From contig JBBIJH010000008.1 of assembly GCA_037446075.1 (NCBI GenBank), positions 1 to 35,671 of the forward strand: a stretch of DNA of 35,671 nucleotides. Direction: 5' to 3'. The position numbers and the translations under genes were made by a program. The notes under the pieces were generated by a model that saw only the letters and a program-made list of their open reading frames with translations, did not search any database and had not been told where the DNA came from. This document shows, piece after piece, positions 1 through 8,354 of the stretch. Each line of letters starts with the position of its first letter. Position 1 is the stretch's first letter. This DNA comes from JBBIJH01 sp037446075. Its GTDB lineage: Bacteria > Bacteroidota > Ignavibacteria > UBA10030 > JAHEZR01.

Positions 1-767
1 CGATCCTTCTGCATCGCTTTCTTCACGATCCTCTCCAACTCCATCGGCACATTGGAGCGTAGACTCGTGACCGGCTCCGGCTCTTCATTCAGGATTCGAT
101 ACACTATCGCTTGCTCATAGTCTCCAACAAAGGGAAGCCTGCCGGCGATCATCTCATACATCACTACACCCAACGACCAGATGTCTGTCCGCTGGTCCAG
201 CTTATCTCCGAGTGCTTGCTCTGGAGACATATAGGCCACTGTCCCCACCGTCATCCCTTCTTTCGTCACTCGACTCCGTCCGGCAATCTCTGCCAGCCCA
301 AAATCCATTATCTTCACCTGTCCCTTTGGTGTCACCATGATGGTGGCACTCTTGATGTCTCGATGGACAATGCCTTTCTCATGGGCTTCCTGCAACCCTT
401 CTGCAACACTGGTGGCGATCTTCACTGCTTCCTCGACGGGGAGCGGGCGCTCCTGAATCTTCTCCTTCAGCGTTTGCCCTTCGACATATTCCATCGCGAT
501 GAAGGCAAGTTTGCCACCTGTGACGGGATCATCGACTTCATCAAACTCTAAGATCGTTGCAATGTTTGGATGGCTCAGACTGGCCGCAGCTTGGGCTTCA
601 CGAGCAAAGCGGGTCCTGTCTTCGTCAGTGATGAGGGCTTGTCTGGGGAGAACTTTGAGTGCAACGGGGCGGTGGAGTTTGATGTCTTCGGCCTTATAGA
701 CGACACCCATTCCTCCCTCGCCGAGTTTTTCCAAAATCTTGTAGTGTGAGATCATTTGGCCTACCAT
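1..767 (-). CDS. Ser/Thr protein kinase, N-terminal part (cut by window edge)
   Basis: Hanks-type serine/threonine kinase whose 3' end lies outside the window; about 255 residues are visible. The start MVGQMISHYKILEKLGEGG matches the other kinases in this window. The glycine loop GEGGMG, the catalytic Lys at about residue 38, HRD, DFG and the activation segment ending MSPEQAL are all readable. It is closest to the kinase at 11490-13862, with the shared stretch NVPMELERIV-KAMQKD, so it probably continues into a membrane segment and TolB/TPR region, but this is inference. Odd point: the catalytic loop reads HRDIKSATIM, so the Asn that normally ligates Mg (HRDxKxxN, residue 142) is Thr, encoded by ACC at 342-344. 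One base change from AAC would produce it. The protein may therefore be a weak kinase or a pseudokinase. Substrates are unknown. Confidence 0.9.
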   Translation of the reverse strand, partial: MVGQMISHYKILEKLGEGGMGVVYKAEDIKLHRPVALKVLPRQALITDEDRTRFAREAQAAASLSHPNIATILEFDEVDDPVTGGKLAFIAMEYVEGQTLKEKIQERPLPVEEAVKIATSVAEGLQEAHEKGIVHRDIKSATIMVTPKGQVKIMDFGLAEIAGRSRVTKEGMTVGTVAYMSPEQALGDKLDQRTDIWSLGVVMYEMIAGRLPFVGDYEQAIVYRILNEEPEPVTSLRSNVPMELERIVKKAMQKD

Positions 768-858
768 GATCAACACTTACTGCTTACATGCGAGTCCCGA
801 ACTCTTGTGTCGGGTAATGTGATAATTCGGCCAATCGTAGGTTGCACCTTGAAAGGCT

Positions 859-929
859 CGACGCCGGGGGCGTCGCATACTCCAGCTCGGGACAACCTGC
901 CCGTCGAGCGGTCTGGCGGGCGTCCAGAC
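859..929. repeat. Two REP-like hairpins
   Basis: Two short perfect inverted repeats lie next to a RAYT relic. The first (859-875) is CGACGCC-GGG-GGCGTCG, a 7-bp stem with a 3-base loop. The second (911-929) is GTCTGG with CCAGAC around a 7-base loop. Palindromes of this kind next to a RAYT gene are what REP elements look like. I cannot tell from one window whether they recur genome-wide. Confidence 0.45.
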
Positions 930-969
930 TTCCCATCAACACACAGAGATCGAACCCTGAACGGGTCGG

Positions 970-1123
970 ATATCATCATCCCCTCTTTCAGAAATGCCCG
1001 AAATTCATCTTGAAAAGTCCTTTCGCGATGATGCTCTTCCTGTCCTGCAATGTACGCCCTCACGCGTTCTACCTGAGACTCCCCGTTTGGAATACGACCG
1101 ACCATGAGAGTGATAATCTTCAC
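970..1123 (-). pseudogene. RAYT/IS200-like transposase, C-terminal relic
   Basis: The minus strand encodes ESQVERVRAYIAGQEEHHRE followed by RTFQDEFRAFLKEG. This is the characteristic C-terminal helix region of REP-associated tyrosine transposases (Y1_Tnp superfamily). The N-terminal part with the HUH motif is missing, the reading frame upstream is unrelated, and the tail after LKEG does not match the family. It is therefore a 3' fragment of about 45 recognisable residues and not a working gene. It lies downstream of the DUF4242 gene and beside REP-like hairpins. Confidence 0.7.
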
Positions 1124-1181
1124 TACCGATAACCCATTGAAAAATGATCCGATGACTCAAGACTTCTGAGTGAGAAACTCT

Positions 1182-1220
1182 CCGTCCGAACATAAGAAAT
1201 TCGCTTGCCTCATCGGACGG
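1182..1220 (-). terminator. Stem-loop downstream of the DUF4242 gene
   Basis: CCGTCCGA and TCGGACGG form a perfect 8-bp stem around a 23-base loop, starting about 19 bases after the DUF4242 stop codon. There is no T-run after it, so it may be a REP-like element and not an intrinsic terminator. Confidence 0.35.
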
Positions 1221-1238
1221 CTAATTCCATCCGGGCAA

Positions 1239-1514
1239 TCATCCCTCAGAGGTCGTCGGATCGATGATCGTCTTCACGTCAGCAACTTGGTTCGCCGGGA
1301 ACCCTCCAAGCCGAGCGTGTTCTCGAACCATCTCTTCGTTCGGAGCGATGTAGATGCAATAGATCTTGTTGTCTGTGACGTAGCTGTGAACCCACTGGAT
1401 CTGAGGACCAAGCTGGTTCAGCACGCTGCAAGACTTCTGCGAGATGGCTTTCAGTTCGGCCGCAGACAATTTCCCCGCGCCGGGGATCACTCGCTCGATG
1501 ACGTATTTCGGCAT
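1239..1514 (-). CDS. DUF4242 domain protein (SCO4226-like small ferredoxin-fold)
   Basis: A 91-residue protein starting MPKYVIERVIPGAGKLS, with the family pattern of an N-terminal strand (YVIERVIPG), a helix rich in Ala/Lys, WVHSYVTDNKIYCIY, and a tail AREHA-like segment (VREHARLGGFPANQV) leading to IIDPTTSEG. This matches DUF4242, whose Streptomyces member SCO4226 is a small nickel-binding ferredoxin-like fold. Whether this copy binds metal cannot be judged. The length is normal for the family. An AAAGGG motif lies about 8 bases before the ATG. It stands alone between a kinase gene upstream and a RAYT relic downstream, so the context says little about its role. Confidence 0.8.
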   Translation of the reverse strand: MPKYVIERVIPGAGKLSAAELKAISQKSCSVLNQLGPQIQWVHSYVTDNKIYCIYIAPNEEMVREHARLGGFPANQVADVKTIIDPTTSEG

Positions 1515-1599
1515 GGTTTTGACCCTTTCTTTTTGATTATGTATGAATGAATTGGAATTGCTTTAGTGTGGACTACCATTGCCCTACCTTCGATTCTTC

Positions 1600-3729
1600 T
1601 CACTCCAAATCTGCAATCAACCTTTTGAATTCTGCGTCGGTGCGAAGCGAATCGAACGCTTCTTCGGTCTTCGCCCAATTCGCCACCGCTCGGAATCCGC
1701 TCTCAAATGCTCTTCGTAAGGATATGAGTGCTCGATTTTTTTCTCCAAGGAGCGAATAAGCACAAGCACAGCTATAAAGTGCAAGCCCATCCGTCGTACC
1801 GATTTCAAACACTTGTTTGAGTGTAGCATGCGCTTCCATTTTCGCCTCAAACCGTGCATAGGCTTGGGCGAGCCGGCTCATCACAATGATGTCGTCGAGG
1901 CTCGCCTCAAGCTTCCGTGCCGTCAGCTCGATGACCTTCAACGCTGCCTCATGGGCAGCCTGCATATCACCCGTCCTTCGATAGATGCTGTCCAAACGCA
2001 TCCACGGCTCTTCGTCGTGTGGCTTCAACTCAGACGCAATTCGATAATGTCGTAAGGCAGAATCAACGTCATTTGATGCTTCCGACAGGGTTCCAAGTCG
2101 GAGGTAAGCTGGATAGAACTGGGAATTTTCTTGGATGATCGCCTCTAAGGTACGCTTTGCCTCCGCATATCTTTTCTGATGGAAGTAGGTCATCGCAATT
2201 CCAAATTTGGCTTCTAAGGAAGTTGGATCAAGATCGAGAGCTTTTTGATTCATCTCAATCGCCCTGCCCAGCCATTGTGAACTCCCATCGTACCACTCGT
2301 ACATGTAGGAGTACGCCTCTGCCAGCCCGGCATAAGCAGAGGCGAAGTGCGGATCAATAGCAACGGCGTTGTCGAACATTTGAATAGCAGCCTCGTTGTT
2401 CTTTCTCCCTCTGCGGGACAGAAGCTCTCTTCCTCGCATGTAAAAATCGTACGCCCTGAGATCGTCCGTTGGTTTCTGCTTCATCGATTTCTCCTCTGAG
2501 TCTGAGAGAGAGATCTTTAGGGCCTCGGCAATCTTATGAGAGACTTCGTCCTGAACTTCGAAGATGTCATCCACGAGGCGATCATAGCGATCCGCCCAGA
2601 GATGAAACCCCGTCTGCACGTCAATCAGCTGGGCCGTGATGCGAATCTTGTTCCCTGCTTTCCGCACACTGCCTTCCACGGCGTACTTCACCCGCAGTGC
2701 CTCACCAACCTGGCGGATGTTGACTTCTTTGTTCCGAAAGGGAAGAACGTCCGTGCGCGAAACAACCTGCAGCCCGCGAATCTTCGATAAGTTTGTCAGG
2801 ATATCTTCCGTCATCCCGGCGCAGAAGTAGTCACTTTCCTTCTCTGAACTCATGTTCTCAAAATAAAGGACTGCAATTGACTTCTCCGGAGCCAGCTCCA
2901 CCGATGAGGTTGCAGGAGGTTTCAGTCCATCAATGATCTCTTTTGCTGATGCAACTCTTTTTGAACGATCTTTCTGCAGGAGCTTAGCGAGCAGGATCCG
3001 AATGCTCTCGGGTACGTCCTTCCGGTAAGAGTCGAGTGGCTCCGGATTCACGTTGACGATTTCATACATCACAGCGGCTTCGTGCTCTCCCCGGAAGGGA
3101 ATCTCTCCCGTGACCAGCTCGTAAAGAACGACGCCAAAGGACCAGAGATCCGTTCGCTGGTCCAGCTCCTGACCGACGACTTGCTCCGGCGACATATAGC
3201 CGAGGGTTCCCACCGTACTCCGCGTTTTCGTCAGGGCTATTCCTCCCTTAAGTTTCGCAAGGCCAAAATCCATGACCTTCACACGCCCATCCTTTGTGAT
3301 CATAATATTCTCAGACTTGATGTCGCGATGGATAATCCCAGCATCGTGCGCAACGCCGAGAGCATCGGCAATCTGCGCTCCCCAATCGGTAATCTTTTGA
3401 ATGGGGAGGTATTCGCCTCGAGATTTGGCGTTTGAGACTTGAGATTTGAGTGTACTGCCCTCCACGTACTCCATGGCGATGAATGTCCGACCATCCGCCT
3501 CATCGATCTCATAAACCGTCGCAACGTTCGGATGATTGAGTATGGCGGCAGCTTGGGCTTCTTGGACAAAACGCTCCCGATCACCTGCATTGGGACTAAC
3601 GGACGGGGTGAGAAACTTCACGGCGACGAAGCGCTTCAGTTTGAGGTCTTGTGCTTTGTACACGACACCCATTCCTCCCTCGCCGAGTTTTTCCAAAATC
3701 TTGTAGTGTGAGACCGTTTGGCCGATCAT
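1600..3729 (-). CDS. Ser/Thr protein kinase with TolB-like and TPR domains, no membrane segment
   Basis: 709 residues, start MIGQTVSHYKILEKLGEGGM. The kinase domain is about residues 1-270: GEGGMG loop, VAVK with Lys38, HRD 134-136, Asn141, DFG 154-156, MSPEQ. It is followed directly by a TolB_N/adenylate-cyclase-associated type domain (about 285-400, SIAVLYFENMSSEKESDYFC then VSRTDVL and AVEGSVRKAGNKIRITAQL) and then TPR repeats to the end. Unlike the two other complete kinases here, no hydrophobic membrane span separates the kinase from the C-terminal region, so it is probably cytoplasmic. Residues about 97-107 form an extra insert between kinase strands, encoded by a low-complexity repeat tract. 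All catalytic residues are present, so activity is likely; partner and signal are unknown. Confidence 0.93.
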   Translation of the reverse strand: MIGQTVSHYKILEKLGEGGMGVVYKAQDLKLKRFVAVKFLTPSVSPNAGDRERFVQEAQAAAILNHPNVATVYEIDEADGRTFIAMEYVEGSTLKSQVSNAKSRGEYLPIQKITDWGAQIADALGVAHDAGIIHRDIKSENIMITKDGRVKVMDFGLAKLKGGIALTKTRSTVGTLGYMSPEQVVGQELDQRTDLWSFGVVLYELVTGEIPFRGEHEAAVMYEIVNVNPEPLDSYRKDVPESIRILLAKLLQKDRSKRVASAKEIIDGLKPPATSSVELAPEKSIAVLYFENMSSEKESDYFCAGMTEDILTNLSKIRGLQVVSRTDVLPFRNKEVNIRQVGEALRVKYAVEGSVRKAGNKIRITAQLIDVQTGFHLWADRYDRLVDDIFEVQDEVSHKIAEALKISLSDSEEKSMKQKPTDDLRAYDFYMRGRELLSRRGRKNNEAAIQMFDNAVAIDPHFASAYAGLAEAYSYMYEWYDGSSQWLGRAIEMNQKALDLDPTSLEAKFGIAMTYFHQKRYAEAKRTLEAIIQENSQFYPAYLRLGTLSEASNDVDSALRHYRIASELKPHDEEPWMRLDSIYRRTGDMQAAHEAALKVIELTARKLEASLDDIIVMSRLAQAYARFEAKMEAHATLKQVFEIGTTDGLALYSCACAYSLLGEKNRALISLRRAFESGFRAVANWAKTEEAFDSLRTDAEFKRLIADLE
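3420..3450. repeat. Low-complexity repeat tract inside kinase gene
   Basis: The tract is built of the near-repeated words gagatttg / gtttgagac / ttgagatttgag. It is in frame and adds residues SQVSNAKSRGEY to the kinase where paralogues have a shorter loop. Similar degenerate tracts occur at 19001-19037, 20376-20410 and 35577-35635. Confidence 0.5.
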
Positions 3730-3792
3730 GCTTCTTTCCTCGTAAGCCGCCCCCTACTACCACGACCATGGATCATCATACCAGCTTGAAAA

Positions 3793-4355
3793 TCACTCCA
3801 GGAATCGAATGCTGAATTCATCTCGCCCTTCTCTGTCTGAATTCTCCTGATCGAATTGCCATTGTGCCGCATTGTCGCTGATGTACCGACGAATTCGATT
3901 CAGCGACCGTTCGTTCCGGACAATGTGTTCGAAGTAGTTGCGTTGCCAGACCGCTTGACCGGGCGTGTTGCGCATGGCATTGATACGTCGGGCAGAAAAG
4001 GATTTGAAAGCCCGAACGATTTCTGAAAGCCCGTAACGGTTCCCTCTGGGAGGGGCAGGTCCCAGACCTGCCCCTCATCATCGTCGTCGTGGATCACGAT
4101 GATCCCATGCACATGATTCGGCATTACGATGAACGCATCCAATTCCATGTTCGGATAATGCGATGGCAAGGTCTCCCAGCATTCTTCCACGATCTGGCCA
4201 TTTGCATTTAATCGCATCTCCCCGTCCACAATTTCTCCAAAAATATGTTCTCGATCCCTTGTGCATATGGTAACGAAATATGCGCCAGGTTGAGAATAAT
4301 CGAATTCCTTTAGCCTTATGGACTTTCTTTTTCTGGAAAGCGGATTCAATGTCAT
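3793..4355 (-). pseudogene. RAYT (REP-associated tyrosine transposase), frameshifted
   Basis: The 5' part (from 4355) reads MTLNPLSRKRKSIRLKEFDY, GAYFVTICTRDREHIFG and MPNHVHGI, which carries the HUH-type histidines of Y1_Tnp transposases. After HDDDDEGQV the family sequence continues in another frame: GNRYGLSEIVRAFKSFSARR, then INAMRNTPGQAVWQRNYFEH, with the catalytic-Tyr helix (NYFEHIVRNERSLNRI) and a stop at 3793. A one-base shift near 4075-4078 separates the halves, at the foot of a perfect 25-base hairpin. Joined, the protein would be about 185 residues, normal for RAYTs. It starts 9 bases after the stop of the M28 peptidase gene. Either a recent loss of function, or a sequencing/assembly slip at the hairpin. 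Confidence 0.85.
4051..4075. repeat. Perfect 11-bp stem hairpin inside RAYT gene
   Basis: AGGGGCAGGTC - CCA - GACCTGCCCCT is a perfect inverted repeat with a 3-base loop in the linker region of the transposase. The same core (TGGGACCTG-CCCC on the minus strand) recurs at the truncated kinase near 13893, which suggests it is a copy of the REP element this transposase family mobilises. The transposase frame is broken at its edge. Confidence 0.6.
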
Positions 4356-4364
4356 TCCGCGTGC

Positions 4365-6632
4365 CTACTTGTCTGAGACAGCTTCCAAGACCGCCGCTGC
4401 CCGCTCGATCTCCTTTGCAAACTTTTCCAGCACCCCGGCAACGACTGGGATTTGATCTTCCGCTTCTTGCCACTTTCTCTCTTCAATCGCCTCCCGGACG
4501 GCTGGCAGCGTTTTTACACCATAGCCCGTGTACTGGCCAGGGGCGTAAATTTGGTGGGTATACCATGGGCGTCCCGGAAGTCCTTTTTCTCGCGTGAGCG
4601 CGCGCTCGGCATTCATCAGAATTTGATTCAACTCAGTCTTTCGCTGAGGAGAGAGCAATGTCTTTCCTTCTGTCACATGCTTCATTGCGTCCTCGTACCG
4701 ACGAGCGCTCTCACGTAGCTTAGCGACGGCGTTTTGTAGGGGCGCAAAGTTCAGGAACGGGACGGGGTCTTTCGGCTTCGGGGTCACATACGGCTTTGTG
4801 GGGTCAAAGACTTTTTGAAGCGTCCCTTCCACAATTCGCCGATTTAGCTCCTCTGTGTCCTCCCTCATTTCCTCCGTAAGCTTTTGAACCTCCTTCACAT
4901 ACTTCTCGATAGCCGCGGCAGCCGCTGTAAAATCCCACGGTAGGATGTCAACAGAAGCGAGACGAATCACCGCACGGCCCGTTGTTTGTGCAAGTGCAAC
5001 TCCGTACTCAAAGTTTGGATCTCCAAAACGGATGTAGTGGTCGAACGAATCGTAAATCGAATGATAAGACCCGCCCCCACTTTCTCCGCCATACCCCATG
5101 TTGAGTGCGGCAATCCCGAGATGCTGAAGAAACGGGGTGTAATCAGAACCTGAACCAAGGGCGTAGATGTGCAAATCACTTCCGCCTCGGAGTTCTTTTC
5201 GTTCCTCATCCGAACCGTTGACGATTCTCAACGCCCGAAGGCGGTCGGACACGCTGATTTTCTTCTGGGGGTCAATCACGTCTCGCGCAATCTGATTCAC
5301 AAACTTCTCCAGCGTGTGTGAGCCACCGATGCCAAGAAATCCTCTTCCATTCGAATCCGTGTTGATGTAAACCACCGCATGCCGCTTCAGTTCATCCGCG
5401 TGGGCTTCTGCCCATTCCGTCGAGCCCAGAAGGCCTTGTTCTTCCGCATCCCAAGCGCAGTAGATGATCGTACGTTTTGGTTTCCAGCCAGACTTCACAA
5501 GCTGGGCTAGGCCTCGAGCTTCCTCCATCATCGCAACCATTCCACTCGTCGGGTCCATCGCACCATTCACCCATGCATCGTGATGGTTTCCACGAATGAT
5601 CCATTCGTCGGGATATTCACTGCCTCTCCATTGTGCGATCACATCGTAGATGGGAACGATATCCCAGTTGAATTCAACTTTAAGACGTACCTTCGTTGGG
5701 CCCGGCCCGAGATGGTACGTGATCGGGAGCGCCCCGCGCCACGCCGGGGGTGCAACCGGACCCCCAAGTGCTCGTAGAAGCGGAAGAGCATCGCCATAGG
5801 AGATTGGGAGAACAGGTATCTTCGTGAGCGTCGCGGCTTCTTTCATGGACAAACGTTTGGCATCCTTCGTCGCAGCGACGAAAGGAGTGAGCGGATCACC
5901 AGAATAGATCGGCATATCGGCAACTGAGCCCCGCTGAGCTCCCATATCGTTTCGATACGCACCTTTTGGATAGACATCCCCCTCAAAATATCCATCATCC
6001 CGTGGATCGGAGTAGATGATACAACCAATGGCTCCGCGTTCTGCCGCGACTTTCGGTTTGATCCCCCGCCATGAGCCACCGTAGCGTGCAATCACAATCT
6101 TCCCCCTCACATCGATCCCGTGCTTCTCAAGCTCCTCGTAGTCCTTTACGATTCCGTAGTTCACGTACACAAGTTCTCCGCTGACATCGCCATCGATGGA
6201 GTAAGCGTTGTAGGGTGGCAGTTGTTCGTTCGTTTGCCCTGACGTTGCATCTTCCTTCAGTGTCGGCTCGACCAGCTTCGCGCTGTAGTTCTCTGGTTCC
6301 ACCATCTCCAGCAGCCGAGTTTTCGGAGTTGGGAAGAGAACGTGGAATTCCTCGATCCTTGTATCGTATCCCCATGACCGAAATTGCCGGGCGATGAATT
6401 CCGCATTCTCTTTATCATAAGGAGATCCTGTGTGATGCGGTCTGGCAGAGAGTCGCTTCATCCAGAGGCGGAGGCTGTCTGCCTTGAGTTGCGGATCGAA
6501 TGTCTTCTCGACAGCACGCACCTGTAGCGCTGCCGCAGAATCGAAGCCCAGGAGTGCCTGTGACCTTGAAGATCCAGAAAGAAGAAGAGAATACGGTAAA
6601 AGCAAAAGAGAGAAGGATGCAAAAAGTTTCAT
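4365..6632 (-). CDS. Exported M28 metallopeptidase, glutamate carboxypeptidase II/NAALADase-like
   Basis: 755 residues from MKLFASFSLLLLPYSLLL, a clear signal peptide; the open frame extends 34 codons further upstream but that part is not protein-like. Order: signal peptide, protease-associated (PA) domain (about 140-300), M28 catalytic domain (about 320-560), TfR-dimerisation-like helical tail (about 580-755). The di-zinc set is complete: His350 in GNHHDAW, Asp360 in AMDPTSG, Glu397/Glu398 in WDAEEQG, Asp426 in INTDS, His524 in SYHSIYD. Expected role: removal of C-terminal acidic residues or other small peptides outside the cytoplasm. It is followed closely by a RAYT relic, and its neighbours upstream are two more exported peptidases, suggesting a peptide-degradation group. 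Function is by family, the substrate is not determined. Confidence 0.93.
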   Translation of the reverse strand: MKLFASFSLLLLPYSLLLSGSSRSQALLGFDSAAALQVRAVEKTFDPQLKADSLRLWMKRLSARPHHTGSPYDKENAEFIARQFRSWGYDTRIEEFHVLFPTPKTRLLEMVEPENYSAKLVEPTLKEDATSGQTNEQLPPYNAYSIDGDVSGELVYVNYGIVKDYEELEKHGIDVRGKIVIARYGGSWRGIKPKVAAERGAIGCIIYSDPRDDGYFEGDVYPKGAYRNDMGAQRGSVADMPIYSGDPLTPFVAATKDAKRLSMKEAATLTKIPVLPISYGDALPLLRALGGPVAPPAWRGALPITYHLGPGPTKVRLKVEFNWDIVPIYDVIAQWRGSEYPDEWIIRGNHHDAWVNGAMDPTSGMVAMMEEARGLAQLVKSGWKPKRTIIYCAWDAEEQGLLGSTEWAEAHADELKRHAVVYINTDSNGRGFLGIGGSHTLEKFVNQIARDVIDPQKKISVSDRLRALRIVNGSDEERKELRGGSDLHIYALGSGSDYTPFLQHLGIAALNMGYGGESGGGSYHSIYDSFDHYIRFGDPNFEYGVALAQTTGRAVIRLASVDILPWDFTAAAAAIEKYVKEVQKLTEEMREDTEELNRRIVEGTLQKVFDPTKPYVTPKPKDPVPFLNFAPLQNAVAKLRESARRYEDAMKHVTEGKTLLSPQRKTELNQILMNAERALTREKGLPGRPWYTHQIYAPGQYTGYGVKTLPAVREAIEERKWQEAEDQIPVVAGVLEKFAKEIERAAAVLEAVSDK

Positions 6633-6866
6633 AAATGCTTGATAGTAAATTGTGGGTGGTTTGTTTCTTACCGTCACTTGGTTTCCACAGCCCTGCGACA
6701 TTTGCACTAGACGAAACGCGGACCTACCTGCCATATCCTCCAGCGGAAAGTGAGTAATCGCTCACGTGAAAGCCTTTGCCCGTTCATCAGGTTTTGTTCT
6801 CCAGTCATGCAAGCCCAACCCCTTCCAACTCCTTCTCAATCTCCTCATTTCGAAATGGACCCGTGT

Positions 6867-8261
6867 CTACCCCAAACCTTCCTCGGCAAGAACAAACGCG
6901 AGGATCGCCATTGCTATCGCACCGAGCTGGAGTTCTCGCTCGTTGACTTTGTCAATGGTGTCATTATCGGAATGATGATAATCGAAATACCGGTGAGTAA
7001 CCACCCGCAAACCTGCTAGCGGGACGCCCTTTTACCCCAGCTCTCCGATGTCCGCACCACCGCCCCCTTTCTGGAAGCGGTCGGCCTCGATGGAGCTGAA
7101 TAAATAAGCCCATCCAGCAATTCTCTGAAATGTCGCAGAATCGGCAGAGAACCCGAAGCCTTGCGGCGTAAAACCTCCCGCATCGGATTCCAGAGCAAAA
7201 ACATGACGCTCACCCGGTCGGTCTTTTTCCGCATACGCCCGTGCGCCGCGGAGTCCGTTTTCCTCGTTCATGAACAAAACCGCTCTGATGGTCCTCTTCG
7301 GGCGAAGCTGAAGCTCCTTTAAGAGTCTCAACACTTCGATCACCTGCGCACAGCCGGCCCCATCATCGTGGGCACCCTGACCTTTGTCCCAGCTATCGAG
7401 ATGCGCACCCACTATGACCACCTCCTCGGGCCTCTCTCTTCCCCTCAGCTCACCGAGAACGTTGGCCGACTCCACATCCGGAAGGGTCTGGCACGTAAGC
7501 TTCAATCGCACCTTGACGATTTTTTCCTTTGCGAGCAACTCGCTGAGGAAATTCGCGCCTACGGTACTGATAGCAGCAGCCGGAATCTTGGGAATTCTGT
7601 CATCATAGCGCATCGCGCCGGTGTGGGGAACATCATCGAGCCGCGTCGTCATCGAACGAACGACTGCAGCCACTCCGCCGACCTTCGCAGCTTCGATGGC
7701 GCCCTGCCCTCTTTGATTCGCGGCACCGCCATAGGCCTCAAAGACATTGACTTTCGCCCGATCCAGCGGTCGATTGAAGAAGATAATCTTTCCCTTCGCT
7801 TCCTCCTTCCGCGCCTGGAGCTCTTCAAAGGTTTTCACTTCCACAACCTCAGCTGTGATTCCATCTTCGGGCGTCGCTATAGTCCCACCCAAGGCACAGA
7901 CCTTCAACCGCTTGTTTCCGATCGAGGGAGAATTTATGATGGAGGCCTCCTCTATCGGACCCCTCACCCAATGAGGAACCATGACAGGTTCGGGTCGGAC
8001 GCGATCGAAGCCCAATTCCTCCATCTTCTTCCTTGCCCACTCGACTGCCTGAGCCGCTTGAGGCGAACCACTGAGCCGAGGTCCGATTGCAGTAAGCTCG
8101 GAGAGGAACTGAAAAGCTTTCCCACTTGCGAGTCCAGTCGAGATAATTTGATTTGCCGCCTCAGTATAGGGACGTGTAGTATCTCGAGCCTGGGAGAGGA
8201 GCACCGAACAAAGAAGAAGATAGACGAGAAAATAAACTGAGATGCAAAAGGTTTTCTTCAT
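6867..8261 (-). pseudogene. Exported M28 peptidase (plasma glutamate carboxypeptidase-like) interrupted by an in-frame TAA
   Basis: Starts MKKTFCISVYFLVYLLLCSV (signal peptide). Residues 1-409 carry a PA-like insert and most of the di-zinc site: His287 in VGAHLDSWD, Asp299 in GAHDDGAG, Glu333/334 in MNEENG, Asp360 in ESDAGG. A TAA at 7032-7034 follows GGGGADIGELG. With no frame change, translation beyond it reads KGVPLAGLRVVTHRYFDYHH then SDNDTIDKVNERELQLGA and ends at a TAG at 6867. This is the expected C-terminus of the family, with the final zinc-ligand His in YHHSDNDT. The 409-residue product lacks that ligand and should be inactive. Full length would be 464 residues. Alternatives: base-call error, or readthrough. 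It lies between the M1 aminopeptidase and the other M28 gene. Confidence 0.88.
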
Positions 8262-8354
8262 GGAGACCTGTTGGTCCTATTCAAGATGTTGTTGGAGTTG
8301 GGTAGATATCACAAAAGCTGACAGGAGTCGATGCTGACGAACCGTCAATCAGGA

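Noticed and set aside
1005..1193. 62-codon minus-strand open frame
   Set aside because: It is an out-of-frame reading of the RAYT C-terminal relic.
7368..8240. 290-codon plus-strand open frame
   Set aside because: It is the antisense shadow of the M28 peptidase, which has signal peptide and zinc motifs; the shadow translation shows no family features.
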